Assembly: GCA_045592865.1 (NCBI GenBank)
Contig: JAZNVP010000108.1
Coordinates: forward strand, 1-21,504
Direction of reading: 5' to 3'
Origin: RGIG9114 sp045592865
GTDB taxonomy: Bacteria; Bacillota; Clostridia; Oscillospirales; JAGBHD01
DNA: 21,504 nucleotides
Both the position numbers and the translations under genes were made by a program. Below the pieces are notes generated by a model that was given only the letters and a program-made list of their open reading frames with translations, did not search any database and was not told the DNA's origin. Shown here piece by piece: positions 1 to 7,567 of the stretch. Within the stretch, counting starts at the first letter, position 1; the number at the start of each line of letters is the position of its first letter.

Positions 1-1064
1 TTATAGCCAACCACCAGACCGCCCTTGACTTTGTTAACCTTATCGGCGCCTGCAAAAAACCGATGAATTTTGTGGTAAGCCGCTCCATATTCGGCACTCT
101 CCCCCTGCAGGGCTTTCTCAGCAAACTGGGTCTTATTCCCAAGCAGCAGTTTCAAACCGAGGTCAGCGATCTGAAAAAGATGAAGAGCGTTATATCCTCC
201 GGCGGAAGGCTGGCGATTTATCCTGCGGGACTTATGTGCGAGGACGGCCTTTCCACCCCCATTCCCGCAGCCACCTACAAGCTGTTCAAGTGGCTGGGTG
301 TGGATGTGTACATGGCAAAGACCTGCGGCACCTATTTTGCTATGCCTAAATGGACCAAGGGTTTCCGCAGAGGCAAAACAACGTTGGACGTTTATAAGCT
401 TTTCGGCGCGGAAGAACTCAAAAGCATGTCCGCAGAGGAAATAAGAGAGAAAACTGAAAAGGCTCTCCTTTTTGATGCCTATCGTGAGCAGGAAGAACTC
501 TTGGTTAGGTATAAAAACGGAAGTAAGGTTAATGGCCTTGAAAACGTTCTTTACTGTTGCCCCCATTGCAAAGAAGAGTTTTCTGTTGCCGTTAAGAATG
601 AAAATACCCTGTTTTGCAGAAGCTGCGGCTATTCTGAAACCTCGGATGAATACGGGTTTCTTCATAAAAACAGCGAGGTAGGGAAAGAGATAAGATACGT
701 TTCCGACTGGAGCAGGGGAATATATAAAGATTTAAAGGAAAAGATCTCAAGGGGCGAAAACACAGTTCTTTCGGCAGAAACTGAGATACATATGGTGGAT
801 ACGAAAAAGAAAAAGTATGTAAACGTAGGGTGTGGCACCGTTACGCTCTCCCCCGAAAAAGTTGTTATCGATGGTGAAATTGGTGGGGAAGAAACAAATC
901 TATCGGTATCAACCGCCGCGTTCCCAACCCTTCCATTCAGCCCGGGTAAATACCTTGAAATTCAGGACGGTAAGAATATATACCGACTCGTGCTTCGTGA
1001 CGGAAAACAGGTAATGAAGTTTATAAATATGGTTAAGATATTCTTTGAATTAAAATCTAAATAA
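1..1064 (+). CDS. Lysophospholipid/1-acylglycerol-phosphate-type acyltransferase with C-terminal zinc ribbon (5' truncated by window edge)
   Basis: The frame is open to the left edge, so the start lies outside the window. An internal ATG at 63 would cut off the catalytic motif, because codons 3-29 encode NHQTALD, the HX4D motif of PlsC-type glycerolipid acyltransferases. About 55 residues further on, the segment LAIYPAGLMCEDG sits where the family usually has FPEG, so the usual Glu is Ala here. The middle of the protein holds a CPHC...CRSC pair (about bases 555-635), a probable zinc ribbon, followed by a beta-rich tail of roughly 110 residues that may be a PH/GRAM-like domain. Family knowledge: such enzymes move acyl chains to lysolipids at the inner membrane face. 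The true acceptor is not readable. It is followed 11 bases later by the ABM-domain gene, probably in the same operon. Confidence 0.8.
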   Translation, partial: IANHQTALDFVNLIGACKKPMNFVVSRSIFGTLPLQGFLSKLGLIPKQQFQTEVSDLKKMKSVISSGGRLAIYPAGLMCEDGLSTPIPAATYKLFKWLGVDVYMAKTCGTYFAMPKWTKGFRRGKTTLDVYKLFGAEELKSMSAEEIREKTEKALLFDAYREQEELLVRYKNGSKVNGLENVLYCCPHCKEEFSVAVKNENTLFCRSCGYSETSDEYGFLHKNSEVGKEIRYVSDWSRGIYKDLKEKISRGENTVLSAETEIHMVDTKKKKYVNVGCGTVTLSPEKVVIDGEIGGEETNLSVSTAAFPTLPFSPGKYLEIQDGKNIYRLVLRDGKQVMKFINMVKIFFELKSK

Positions 1065-1075
1065 AGGAGCAGATT

Positions 1076-1363
1076 ATGTATACGATCTACGTTAAATTTG
1101 ACTGTTTGCCCGAAAAGCGAGATGCTTTTATCAAAAAGGTTAAGGAAACAGGGGTGTTAGAGGCAATAAGAAATGAAAACGGTTGCATAAAATACGACTA
1201 CTATCTGTCCGAAAAGGACCCTGACGAACTGCTTCTCATTGAGCAGTGGGAAACAAAGAAGCATCAGGAAGTTCACCTCACGGCTCCCCATATGGAAACG
1301 CTCCGCAGTTTTAAGGGTGACTATATTACGAATACCGTTTTAGGCGAAATAGAGTTAAAATAA
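1076..1363 (+). CDS. ABM-domain (putative quinol monooxygenase-like) small protein
   Basis: The 95-residue product has the size and pattern of the antibiotic biosynthesis monooxygenase (ABM) fold: an opening beta strand (MYTIYVKFDC), a helix, a GCIKYDYYLS strand, an LLLIEQWETKKHQEVHL segment and a C-terminal strand. The pattern E-x-W followed by a helix with H (HLTAPHM) is typical of YgiN-like members. These are usually dimeric, cofactor-free oxygenases or of unknown activity, so in an anaerobe the real substrate is open. The start is supported by AAAGGAG seven bases upstream. It lies 11 bases after the acyltransferase and 16 bases before the next membrane-protein gene, which suggests one operon. 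Confidence 0.8.
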   Translation: MYTIYVKFDCLPEKRDAFIKKVKETGVLEAIRNENGCIKYDYYLSEKDPDELLLIEQWETKKHQEVHLTAPHMETLRSFKGDYITNTVLGEIELK

Positions 1364-1379
1364 TTTGCGGAGAGAAAAT

Positions 1380-2066
1380 ATGATAAAAAAGAAGGTTTTT
1401 TACACTGAGCTTTCATACCTTTTAGGGCTCGTTATTATGGCTTTTGCGGCGGCTTTCACAGAAAAGGCAGATTTCGGTATGTCGATGGTGGTGGCACCTG
1501 CTTACATACTGCATCTTAAAGTTTCAGAGTTCTTACCGTGGTTCTCGTTCGGGGTTGCAGAGTATTGCTTTCAGGGCATTCTTATCATAGTAACCGCAGT
1601 GTTAATGAAAAAATTTAAGCGTTCCTATCTTTTTTCCTTCGTCACCGCGGTTATCTATGGGACCATTCTCGATGGCGCTATGGCGCTTATTTCGGTTATT
1701 CCCGACAACACCTTTGTTCTTCGTGCCGTGTGGTATATTATTGGAACCGTTTCTTGCTCGTTGGCGGTGTCGCTCTTCTTTCATACATATCTTTCCCCCG
1801 AAGCTTATGAACTCATAGTCAAAGAGATTTCCGAAAGGTTTTCGATAAATATCAACAAATTCAAGACGGCCTATGACTGTTTCAGTTGCGTTCTCGGGAT
1901 AGCGATGTCATTTCTGTTCTTTGGGTTCGGAGTTTTTGAGGGGGTCAAAATGGGAACGATAATCTGCGCCCTAATAAACGGATTTCTAATTAGCAGGTTC
2001 ACAAAGCTTTTGGAGCATTTCTTCGAGTTTAAGGATAGGTTCCCAATAAAAAAATACTTTGAATAA
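1380..2066 (+). CDS. YitT/YczE-type (DUF6198-like) integral membrane protein
   Basis: I chose ATG at 1380 (228 residues) because GGAGAG lies just upstream; an in-frame TTG at 1365 has no such site. The protein is hydrophobic, with about five to six membrane segments. It starts with a short KKK stretch, then a helix around LLGLVIMAFAAAF and a DFGMSMVVAPAYIL loop typical of the YczE/YyaS/YitT group of bacterial membrane proteins. A glycine-bearing loop (YGTILDGAM) and a C-terminal amphipathic stretch complete it. Function in this family is unknown; transport has been proposed. It is the last gene of the acyltransferase operon and ends directly before a strong terminator. Family assignment is from pattern recognition, not a search. 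Confidence 0.7.
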   Translation: MIKKKVFYTELSYLLGLVIMAFAAAFTEKADFGMSMVVAPAYILHLKVSEFLPWFSFGVAEYCFQGILIIVTAVLMKKFKRSYLFSFVTAVIYGTILDGAMALISVIPDNTFVLRAVWYIIGTVSCSLAVSLFFHTYLSPEAYELIVKEISERFSININKFKTAYDCFSCVLGIAMSFLFFGFGVFEGVKMGTIICALINGFLISRFTKLLEHFFEFKDRFPIKKYFE

Positions 2067-2067
2067 T

Positions 2068-2099
2068 AAAAGCCGACCAAAAGGTCGGCTTTTAATTTT
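2068..2099. terminator. Bidirectional intrinsic terminator between convergent genes
   Basis: An 8-bp perfect stem AGCCGACC/GGTCGGCT (2071-2078 and 2083-2090) with an AAAA loop is flanked by A and T runs on both sides. It can stop transcripts from the membrane-protein gene (plus) and from the GH2 gene (minus), whose stop codon lies at its right edge. Confidence 0.9.
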
Positions 2100-3801
2100 A
2101 GTCTTCGATGGCTGCTTTTCTTGAGAAGATAGCGTGTATTTTTTCGGGATCGAACTTAGGCTTTCTGTCGTAGGTGTAAAGACCGTTCTGCTCCTGCTCA
2201 ACGTCGGTGAGTTGGGTGTAGCAAAGTCCCATAATGCGTTCGTTATCTAAGATAACGTCGGTGAGACCCTTAATTCTGTCTATGCACTCTTCGAGCGTTT
2301 TAGGTCCGTTACCGTAACCCCAACCGCTCTGATCCTCGGTCCAACGGGTTCCGCCGTATTCACTTACAAAAATCGGTTGCCACTTATTATAGGTGTGAAA
2401 TTGAGAGTGGCGGTCGATGTTTTTGCCCTCGTTTGTGAGGCTATCAAGGCTTACCTTGAATTTCTCGGGCTCCTGCTCGTAATCATGGATATCAAAGATA
2501 TCGGATTCAACGTGAACATATCCGCTGACGTCGATACAGGGACGGGAAGGATCAAACGCCTTGGTCAAGCGGTAGAAGGCTCTCTGATTTTTTGCCTGTT
2601 CACTTCCGGGAATGAGTCTTTCGGTTTCGTTCTGAGGACACCAACCGATGATTGCGGGGTGGTTATAGTCGCGTTCGAGTTCTTCTACCCACTCGGTCAT
2701 TAAGATAGCATTACTCAAGCTTTTTGCGCGATGGAGACTCCAATCGGGATATTCGCCCCAAACGATATAGCCTTTGCGGTCGCAGTGGTATAAAAATCTT
2801 TCCTCGAAGATCTTTTCGTGAAGTCTTGCACCGTTAAAGCCCATTGCGAGAGAACGGTCGATATCGGCGATTAGGTCTTCTTCACTGGGAGCAGTGTAGA
2901 TACCGTCGGGGTAGAAGCCCTGATCAAGAATGAGGCGCTGGAATACCGATTTTTCATTTAAAAGGAATTTAAATCCGTCTAAACGAACCGAACGGAGCCC
3001 GAAGTAACTGTTTACCTTATCTTCGCCAAAGGTGAGAACAAGGTCATAGAGTCTTCCGTTTCCAACCTCCCAGAGATGTTTCTCTGAAAGCGGAATTGTG
3101 AGGATATGGGTTCCGCCGCATGACGTGGCTTTCGCTTTGCCGACGGGTTTTCCTTCGTAGAAAGCCTCTGCCGTTAATTCAGCGGTTCCTTTAAGCACTG
3201 CTGAGACAGTAAGGGTTGCAGAGTCTATATCTGTGTCATATTTAGCTCTTACAATATAGCTTTCGGGGACGAACTCGAGCCAAACGGTCTGCCAAATTCC
3301 CGTTGTGCGAGTGTAGAAGCAGCCGTAAGAATTATATTCGGTGCTCTGCTTACCCGAGGGGATCTTGGGGTTTCTTGTGTCGTCGAGCGCGTTAAGCGTT
3401 ATAACGTTTGTGCCTGCGGTTAAGTAATCGGTTATATCAAACGTAAATGAAACGTAACCGCCGATATGCTCTCCAACGTGAATACCGTTAACGTAGAGGT
3501 GCGACTCATAGTCAACTGCTCCAAAGTGGATAATAACTCTGCCGCTGAGTTCTTCTTCCGAAATTTCAACGGTTCTTTTATACCAGACCGAGTTCATAAA
3601 ATCGGTGTCTTCAATGCCGGAAAGACGGCTTTCGGGACAAAAAGGAAGGTTGATGACCTTATTTAAAACGGCATCGGGTTTATATAGACCTCTTTCCTTA
3701 CCGCTAACGCTGCGGTCGATCTCAAACTCCCAGTTTCCATTTAAACATCTCCAGTTTTCACGCATAAACTGCGGCTTCGGATGCTCTGTTCTCATAATCA
3801 T
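2098..3801 (-). CDS. Glycoside hydrolase family 2 enzyme (beta-galactosidase/beta-glucuronidase-like)
   Basis: The start is ATG at 3801 (567 residues): an exact AGGAGG lies at 3808-3813 on the minus strand, six bases away. The longer ATG at 3816 would place this site inside the gene. Domain order is that of GH2: N-terminal sugar-binding jelly roll (about 15-175), immunoglobulin-like sandwich (about 180-275) and TIM barrel (about 280-567). Visible active-site features are the segment NHPAIIGWCPQNE, whose Glu (about 392) is the acid/base, and VSEYGGTRW, whose Glu (about 481) is the nucleophile. No signal peptide is seen, so it should act in the cytoplasm on imported beta-linked sugars. At under 600 residues it is of the short GH2 type lacking C-terminal LacZ domains. 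The exact sugar cannot be read. A divergent AraC gene probably controls it. Confidence 0.9.
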   Translation of the reverse strand: MIMRTEHPKPQFMRENWRCLNGNWEFEIDRSVSGKERGLYKPDAVLNKVINLPFCPESRLSGIEDTDFMNSVWYKRTVEISEEELSGRVIIHFGAVDYESHLYVNGIHVGEHIGGYVSFTFDITDYLTAGTNVITLNALDDTRNPKIPSGKQSTEYNSYGCFYTRTTGIWQTVWLEFVPESYIVRAKYDTDIDSATLTVSAVLKGTAELTAEAFYEGKPVGKAKATSCGGTHILTIPLSEKHLWEVGNGRLYDLVLTFGEDKVNSYFGLRSVRLDGFKFLLNEKSVFQRLILDQGFYPDGIYTAPSEEDLIADIDRSLAMGFNGARLHEKIFEERFLYHCDRKGYIVWGEYPDWSLHRAKSLSNAILMTEWVEELERDYNHPAIIGWCPQNETERLIPGSEQAKNQRAFYRLTKAFDPSRPCIDVSGYVHVESDIFDIHDYEQEPEKFKVSLDSLTNEGKNIDRHSQFHTYNKWQPIFVSEYGGTRWTEDQSGWGYGNGPKTLEECIDRIKGLTDVILDNERIMGLCYTQLTDVEQEQNGLYTYDRKPKFDPEKIHAIFSRKAAIED

Positions 3802-3830
3802 AGTTTTCCTCCTCATGTTTTCTACCTTAA

Positions 3831-3858
3831 ATTATAAACAAGAGGAATAGCATTTCAA
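3831..3858 (-). promoter_or_regulatory. Predicted promoter of the GH2 gene
   Basis: On the minus strand TTGAAA (3853-3858) and TATAAT (3831-3836) are separated by 16 bases, predicting a start near 3824 and a leader of about 23 bases. By inspection only. Confidence 0.6.
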
Positions 3859-3878
3859 TAACATAAATTATTTAAAAT

Positions 3879-3907
3879 TTGACATATCCTACTTTTTGTA
3901 TTATTAT
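3879..3907 (+). promoter_or_regulatory. Predicted promoter of the AraC-type regulator at 3925
   Basis: TTGACA (3879-3884), a 17-base spacer and TATTAT (3902-3907). The predicted start near 3914 falls at the GAGGTG ribosome binding site, so the 5' leader would be very short. Confidence 0.55.
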
Positions 3908-3924
3908 ATTTTCGAGGTGACAAT

Positions 3925-4707
3925 ATGGTTGAAATAACGAATGTGCGCCATTCTTTCCCCGAAAAAGCAGGGTTTAAGATAGAACGCCGCAAGGGGCATA
4001 AGGATTATACTTTTTTACATTTCCTAAACAAAGTTAAGATAAAAATTGATGGAAAAGAGAAAGAAATTCCGGCAGGTTCGGTTATAATATATAACATCGG
4101 AACTCCGCAATACTTTTTGAGTGAAGAGAATCTGGTGCATGATTGGATGCATTTTAAGGGAAATATAACTCCGTTTTTGAGGCAGTTTGAATTGAGCCTT
4201 GACACTGTTTACACTCCTGCTAACACCGCTTTTATAACCCCGATCGTTCGAGAGATCGAAACCGAGTTTTTGTCCGATAAAGAAAATCGGGATAGGGTGA
4301 TGGATCTAAAATTTGAGGAACTCCTCCTTAAACTGTCCCGCGCAGTTAAAAAACAAACCGATGAGCATATAGATAAGACTACTGCGACAAGACTTCGTGA
4401 GCTTCGTGGAGAGATTTTTGTAAATTACAGTGATAAGTGGACTATTGAGAGCATGGCGAAAAAGGCAGGTTTCAGTGAGTCGAGGTTCTATGCGGTCTAT
4501 AAGGCGGTGTTCGGAGTTTCGCCTATAAACGACCTTATCAACGTTCGTCTTAACAAGGGAAAAACCTATCTTACTATGACCAAGAAAAGTATAGAAGAGA
4601 TATCGGAGCTCTTGGGATACGATAATACTACTCATTTTATCCGTCAGTTCAAGGATAGGGTGGGACTTTCGCCAACGAGGTTCAGAAAACAGAATACCGA
4701 TAAATAA
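3925..4707 (+). CDS. AraC/XylS family transcriptional regulator
   Basis: The 260-residue protein has an N-terminal cupin-like sensing domain (about 1-150) and a C-terminal pair of helix-turn-helices. The first HTH is around WTIESMAKKAGFSESRFYAVYK and the second around SIEEISELLGYDNTTHFIRQFK, followed by the family signature GLSPTRFRK. The start is supported by GAGGTGA just upstream of ATG. It is transcribed away from the GH2 gene across a 123-base gap containing both predicted promoters, the usual layout for a sugar-responsive activator of the neighbouring glycosidase. The ligand cannot be deduced. The upstream GH2 gene is the most likely target; this is inference from position. Confidence 0.92.
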   Translation: MVEITNVRHSFPEKAGFKIERRKGHKDYTFLHFLNKVKIKIDGKEKEIPAGSVIIYNIGTPQYFLSEENLVHDWMHFKGNITPFLRQFELSLDTVYTPANTAFITPIVREIETEFLSDKENRDRVMDLKFEELLLKLSRAVKKQTDEHIDKTTATRLRELRGEIFVNYSDKWTIESMAKKAGFSESRFYAVYKAVFGVSPINDLINVRLNKGKTYLTMTKKSIEEISELLGYDNTTHFIRQFKDRVGLSPTRFRKQNTDK

Positions 4708-4736
4708 AAAAAGAGGCGTTTAAAACGCCGCTTTTT
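4708..4736. terminator. Bidirectional intrinsic terminator
   Basis: Stem GGCGTT/AACGCC (4715-4720 and 4724-4729) extended across one mismatch by A5G/CT5, with T-rich tracts on both strands. It closes the AraC gene (plus) and the aminotransferase-like gene (minus), whose TAG is at 4737-4739. Confidence 0.85.
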
Positions 4737-5936
4737 CTATTCTGTGAATACGTATTCCGAGAGTCTTTTGAAGGCTTCCTTTACAAGCGAGTGGGGGAGG
4801 GCTAAATTCATTCTGATATGACAGTCTCCGCCGAAGCGGCAACCCTCTTGCCAGAGAACGCCGACCTCTATGCCGCGCTTTGTGAGTTCTTCTATAGTGA
4901 CAGAGTGGGTCTTGCACCACTCAGTGCAGTCGAGATAGATAAGATAGGTCCCCTGAGGCTTTGAAACCTTGATACCTTCAAAGTTTTCTTTTATATAATC
5001 TAAGGCATAATCAATATTTCCTTCGATTACCGTTCTGAGTTCAGAAAGCCATTCGTTTCCCTCTTTAGAGTAGGCTCCGATGAGGGCGTGTTGGGATAGG
5101 ACGTTCATAGAGTTATAATGAGAAAGTGAGGACTGCTTGTCCATCCTTTCTTTGAGTTCTTTGTTATAAATAACGTGATAGCTTCCTATAAGCCCTGCAA
5201 GGTTAAAGGTTTTCGAGGGGGCGTAGAAGGCTATCGTTCTCTGTTTTGCGTCCTCTGAGACTGACTGGGTGGGAACGTGCTTATTGTTATATAGGGTGAG
5301 GTCAGACCAGATCTCATCGGAAATAACAAAAACGTTATTATTCTTATATACCTCCATTGCCTTTTCTATCTCCCATTTCTCCCATACTCTGCCCGATGGG
5401 TTATGAGGGGAACAGAAAATAGCGGTGGTTATATTGTTTTCTTTTATCTTGCGGTCCATATCCTCAAAGTCCATACGGTAGATGCCGTTTTCGTCGAGAT
5501 ATAGGGGACTGTGAATTATATTATATCCGTTGTTATTGAGGACTGAAGTAAATCCGCAATAGGTGGGAGAGTGGACGAGGATATTGCCGTGAGGCTCTGA
5601 AAGAACCGATAAAGCCGATGAAACACCGCCCAGAACGCCGTTTTCATACCCGAGGTTTTCATTTCGGAGATCGTAAACACTATTATGCTTTTTCTGCCAA
5701 TCTGTTATTGAAGCATAATACTCTTCTGAGGGAGCATAGTAGCCATAAATAGCGTGTTCCATTCTTTTGGAGATAGCCTTATTAACGCTCGGAACGGTAG
5801 CGAAGCACATATCGGCTATCCACATAGGTATTTTGGAAAAGCCTTCCTTAACAAAAGCACCTTCCATCTGGATAACGTCTAAAGCGAGGGCGTCTTTGCC
5901 TTGGCGGTCGATAACGGTTTCAAAATCATATTTCAT
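4737..5936 (-). CDS. MalY/PatB-type PLP-dependent C-S lyase / aminotransferase
   Basis: I placed the start at ATG 5936 (399 residues), which has AAAGGA upstream. The open frame runs 21 codons further up, but those residues do not resemble the family, while MKYDFETVIDRQG is a typical opening. Fold-type I PLP features are visible: Y-G-Y near the N-terminus, the CSPHNPSGR segment (Asn about 179), ISDEIW (Asp about 207) and the PLP Schiff-base lysine in APSKTFNLAGL (Lys about 242). Family members cleave cystathionine or cysteine, releasing a thiol or sulfide, pyruvate and ammonia; MalY can also act as a regulator. One oddity: the usual WxADMDF motif reads WIADMCF. It appears monocistronic, between two terminators. 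Confidence 0.88.
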   Translation of the reverse strand: MKYDFETVIDRQGKDALALDVIQMEGAFVKEGFSKIPMWIADMCFATVPSVNKAISKRMEHAIYGYYAPSEEYYASITDWQKKHNSVYDLRNENLGYENGVLGGVSSALSVLSEPHGNILVHSPTYCGFTSVLNNNGYNIIHSPLYLDENGIYRMDFEDMDRKIKENNITTAIFCSPHNPSGRVWEKWEIEKAMEVYKNNNVFVISDEIWSDLTLYNNKHVPTQSVSEDAKQRTIAFYAPSKTFNLAGLIGSYHVIYNKELKERMDKQSSLSHYNSMNVLSQHALIGAYSKEGNEWLSELRTVIEGNIDYALDYIKENFEGIKVSKPQGTYLIYLDCTEWCKTHSVTIEELTKRGIEVGVLWQEGCRFGGDCHIRMNLALPHSLVKEAFKRLSEYVFTE

Positions 5937-5970
5937 CTGATATAATTTCCTTTCACGTAACCTTAAGACA

Positions 5971-5999
5971 AATATAGCATAATTTGTAAAATAAAGCAA
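5971..5999 (-). promoter_or_regulatory. Weak predicted promoter of the C-S lyase gene
   Basis: TTGCTT (5994-5999), 17 bases, TATATT (5971-5976) on the minus strand. The -35 overlaps the stem of the terminator that ends the upstream operon. The -35 match is poor, so this is tentative. Confidence 0.4.
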
Positions 6000-6024
6000 C
6001 CTCCGAAATAACGGAGGTTGTTTT
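5997..6024 (-). terminator. Terminator of the glpP-mgtC-HAD unit
   Basis: Nine-base perfect stem CAACCTCCG/CGGAGGTTG (5997-6005 and 6012-6020) with a six-base loop, followed on the minus strand by CTTTATTTTA. It lies 8 bases after the HAD stop codon. Confidence 0.8.
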
Positions 6025-6028
6025 ATCT

Positions 6029-6826
6029 TTAGATATATGGAATTATTTTACTGCAATCGCTGAGCACCAGGTCTGGTTTATCCTCGCTTTTTTCAAGAAT
6101 TCCTGCAGTGGTTTCTCCGCTGAGAACGAGAACGCTTAAAGCACCTGCGTTAAGTCCGCTCTTGATATCGGTGTATATCCTGTCACCTACAACGGCGGTG
6201 TTTTTCGGGGCGACGCCATATTTCTCCATAGCGAGTTTTGGCATTAGGGGGGTGGGCTTTCCGATAACAACGGGTCTTTTGCCTGTTGCGTTGAATATCA
6301 TATCGCAAACGCTACCACAGTCGGGCACACTTCCAAATTCGGTAGGACAAACGTAGTCGGGGTTAGTTGCGATATAGGGAATATCACGCGAAAGAAGCAG
6401 CTTGCAAACGTCTTCAAGCTTTTTGAAGGTGAGTTCGGTATCAAAGCCCATAACGATGCAATCGGTCTCGGAAATGTCTTCTGAAACCTTAAAGCCCTCG
6501 CGACGAAGCTCTTCCTTTAGAGACTCGGTTCCGCAAACGTAAAGGGTGGCACCGAGATGGTGCTTTTTAAGATAGTAAGAGGTTGCCATTGAAGAGGTTA
6601 AAAAGTCGTCCTCGGTTGATTTTATTCCTAAGTTATCAAGTTTTTTAACGTAATCTTTAACGCTTTTTGATGAGTTGTTGGTTAAAAACAGATACCTTTT
6701 ACCCTTTTCCTTAATGGTTTCAAGCAGAGTTGGTGTAAACTTAAAAAGCTTATTGCCGAGATAAAGGGTCCCATCCATATCAAACAAAAAGAGTTTTACG
6801 TTTTCGAGATCTTTTAAAGTTGCCAT
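6029..6826 (-). CDS. HAD-IIA family phosphatase (NagD/AraL/phosphoglycolate-phosphatase-like)
   Basis: The 265-residue protein has all four HAD motifs: DMDGTL with catalytic Asp16 and Asp18, the LTNNSSKS motif II (Thr49-Asn51), the motif III lysine in VIGKP (Lys190), and GDRIYTD motif IV (Asp215, Asp220). Their spacing, with a large cap between motifs II and III, is that of subclass IIA (NagD, AraL, p-nitrophenylphosphatase). Such enzymes remove phosphate from small sugar or polyol phosphates in the cytoplasm; the substrate cannot be read. The start has AAGGAAG upstream. It follows mgtC/sapB by 16 bases and is the last gene of that unit. Co-transcription with the glycerol-3-phosphate sensor GlpP makes a polyol-phosphate substrate conceivable, which is only inference. 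Confidence 0.9.
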   Translation of the reverse strand: MATLKDLENVKLFLFDMDGTLYLGNKLFKFTPTLLETIKEKGKRYLFLTNNSSKSVKDYVKKLDNLGIKSTEDDFLTSSMATSYYLKKHHLGATLYVCGTESLKEELRREGFKVSEDISETDCIVMGFDTELTFKKLEDVCKLLLSRDIPYIATNPDYVCPTEFGSVPDCGSVCDMIFNATGKRPVVIGKPTPLMPKLAMEKYGVAPKNTAVVGDRIYTDIKSGLNAGALSVLVLSGETTAGILEKSEDKPDLVLSDCSKIIPYI

Positions 6827-6842
6827 AATTCTTCCTTAATAT

Positions 6843-7493
6843 TTATTCATCTTCAACAAACACAACGTTTTCAATTTCCAATATTGAATCTATGTTAACG
6901 TTAAGGCGTTTATCTATTATGATGTTAACACCTAAATGCCCTGAGGTCAAGGTCTTGGGGCTTACAAATCTATGCATAAACGGAGAATCTATCTTGGTTG
7001 TGATATCCGAAATTACTTTGTTGGCGCGATACATATCGTCTATCTCAACGTAGATTATCTCGGTTGCCTTTTTATTCTTTTCAAATTTGCTGAAAAGGGT
7101 GGTGGTTATCATAAACAAGACGGTCGCAATTATGGCTCCCGAATAGAAACCGAAGCCAACGGCAATACCGATAACACTGGTCGTCCAGACACCTGCGGCG
7201 GTGGTAAGACCTGTTATGACGTTGTTGCTTTTTAAGATTATCATTCCTGCGCCGAGAAAACCTATTCCCGAGATGACCTGCGCAGATATTCTCAGAACGT
7301 CTCCGCCCTGACCTAAAACGTCAGAAACGTAGATGCTTATCATAGAGGTGAGCGCGGCGCCAATGCAAACGAGAATATGGGTTCTCATTCCTGCTGCTCG
7401 GCCGTGACGGGCACGTTCATTACCGATAAGACTTCCAATAAGGACTGAAATTAGACACCTGAATGCGACTTGTGCTAAAAAATAGTAGTTCAT
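6843..7493 (-). CDS. MgtC/SapB family membrane protein
   Basis: The first 140 residues carry four to five membrane helices with the family signatures: an early IGNERARHGRAAGMRTHILV loop, the GIGFLGAG motif and the GLTTAAGVWTTSVIG segment. The last 70 residues form a soluble ACT-like regulatory tail ending in acidic residues. Length (216) is normal. Family knowledge: MgtC is a virulence and Mg-limitation factor that inhibits ATP synthase in pathogens; most Clostridial SapB-like proteins have no proven role. AAGGAGG five bases before ATG fixes the start. It lies between glpP (74 bases upstream, with a hairpin in the gap) and the HAD phosphatase (16 bases downstream). Confidence 0.92.
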   Translation of the reverse strand: MNYYFLAQVAFRCLISVLIGSLIGNERARHGRAAGMRTHILVCIGAALTSMISIYVSDVLGQGGDVLRISAQVISGIGFLGAGMIILKSNNVITGLTTAAGVWTTSVIGIAVGFGFYSGAIIATVLFMITTTLFSKFEKNKKATEIIYVEIDDMYRANKVISDITTKIDSPFMHRFVSPKTLTSGHLGVNIIIDKRLNVNIDSILEIENVVFVEDE

Positions 7494-7510
7494 AATAGCC
7501 TCCTTATAAA

Positions 7511-7553
7511 TAAAGAAAAAAGCAGGAAGTGTTTTTAAGCCTTTCTGCTTTTT
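7511..7553 (-). terminator. Imperfect intrinsic terminator between glpP and mgtC/sapB
   Basis: Arms AAAAAGCAG (7517-7525) and CTGCTTTTT (7545-7553), extended by AAG/CTT across one mismatch, with TTTTTTCTTT downstream on the minus strand. I see no good promoter between it and mgtC, so it probably works as a partial, polarity-setting terminator. Confidence 0.6.
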
Positions 7554-7567
7554 CTGATTTTACTGAT

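Noticed and set aside
5937..5999. A 21-residue N-terminal extension of the C-S lyase
   Set aside because: It would cover the terminator and promoter region, and the family similarity begins at the ATG at 5936.
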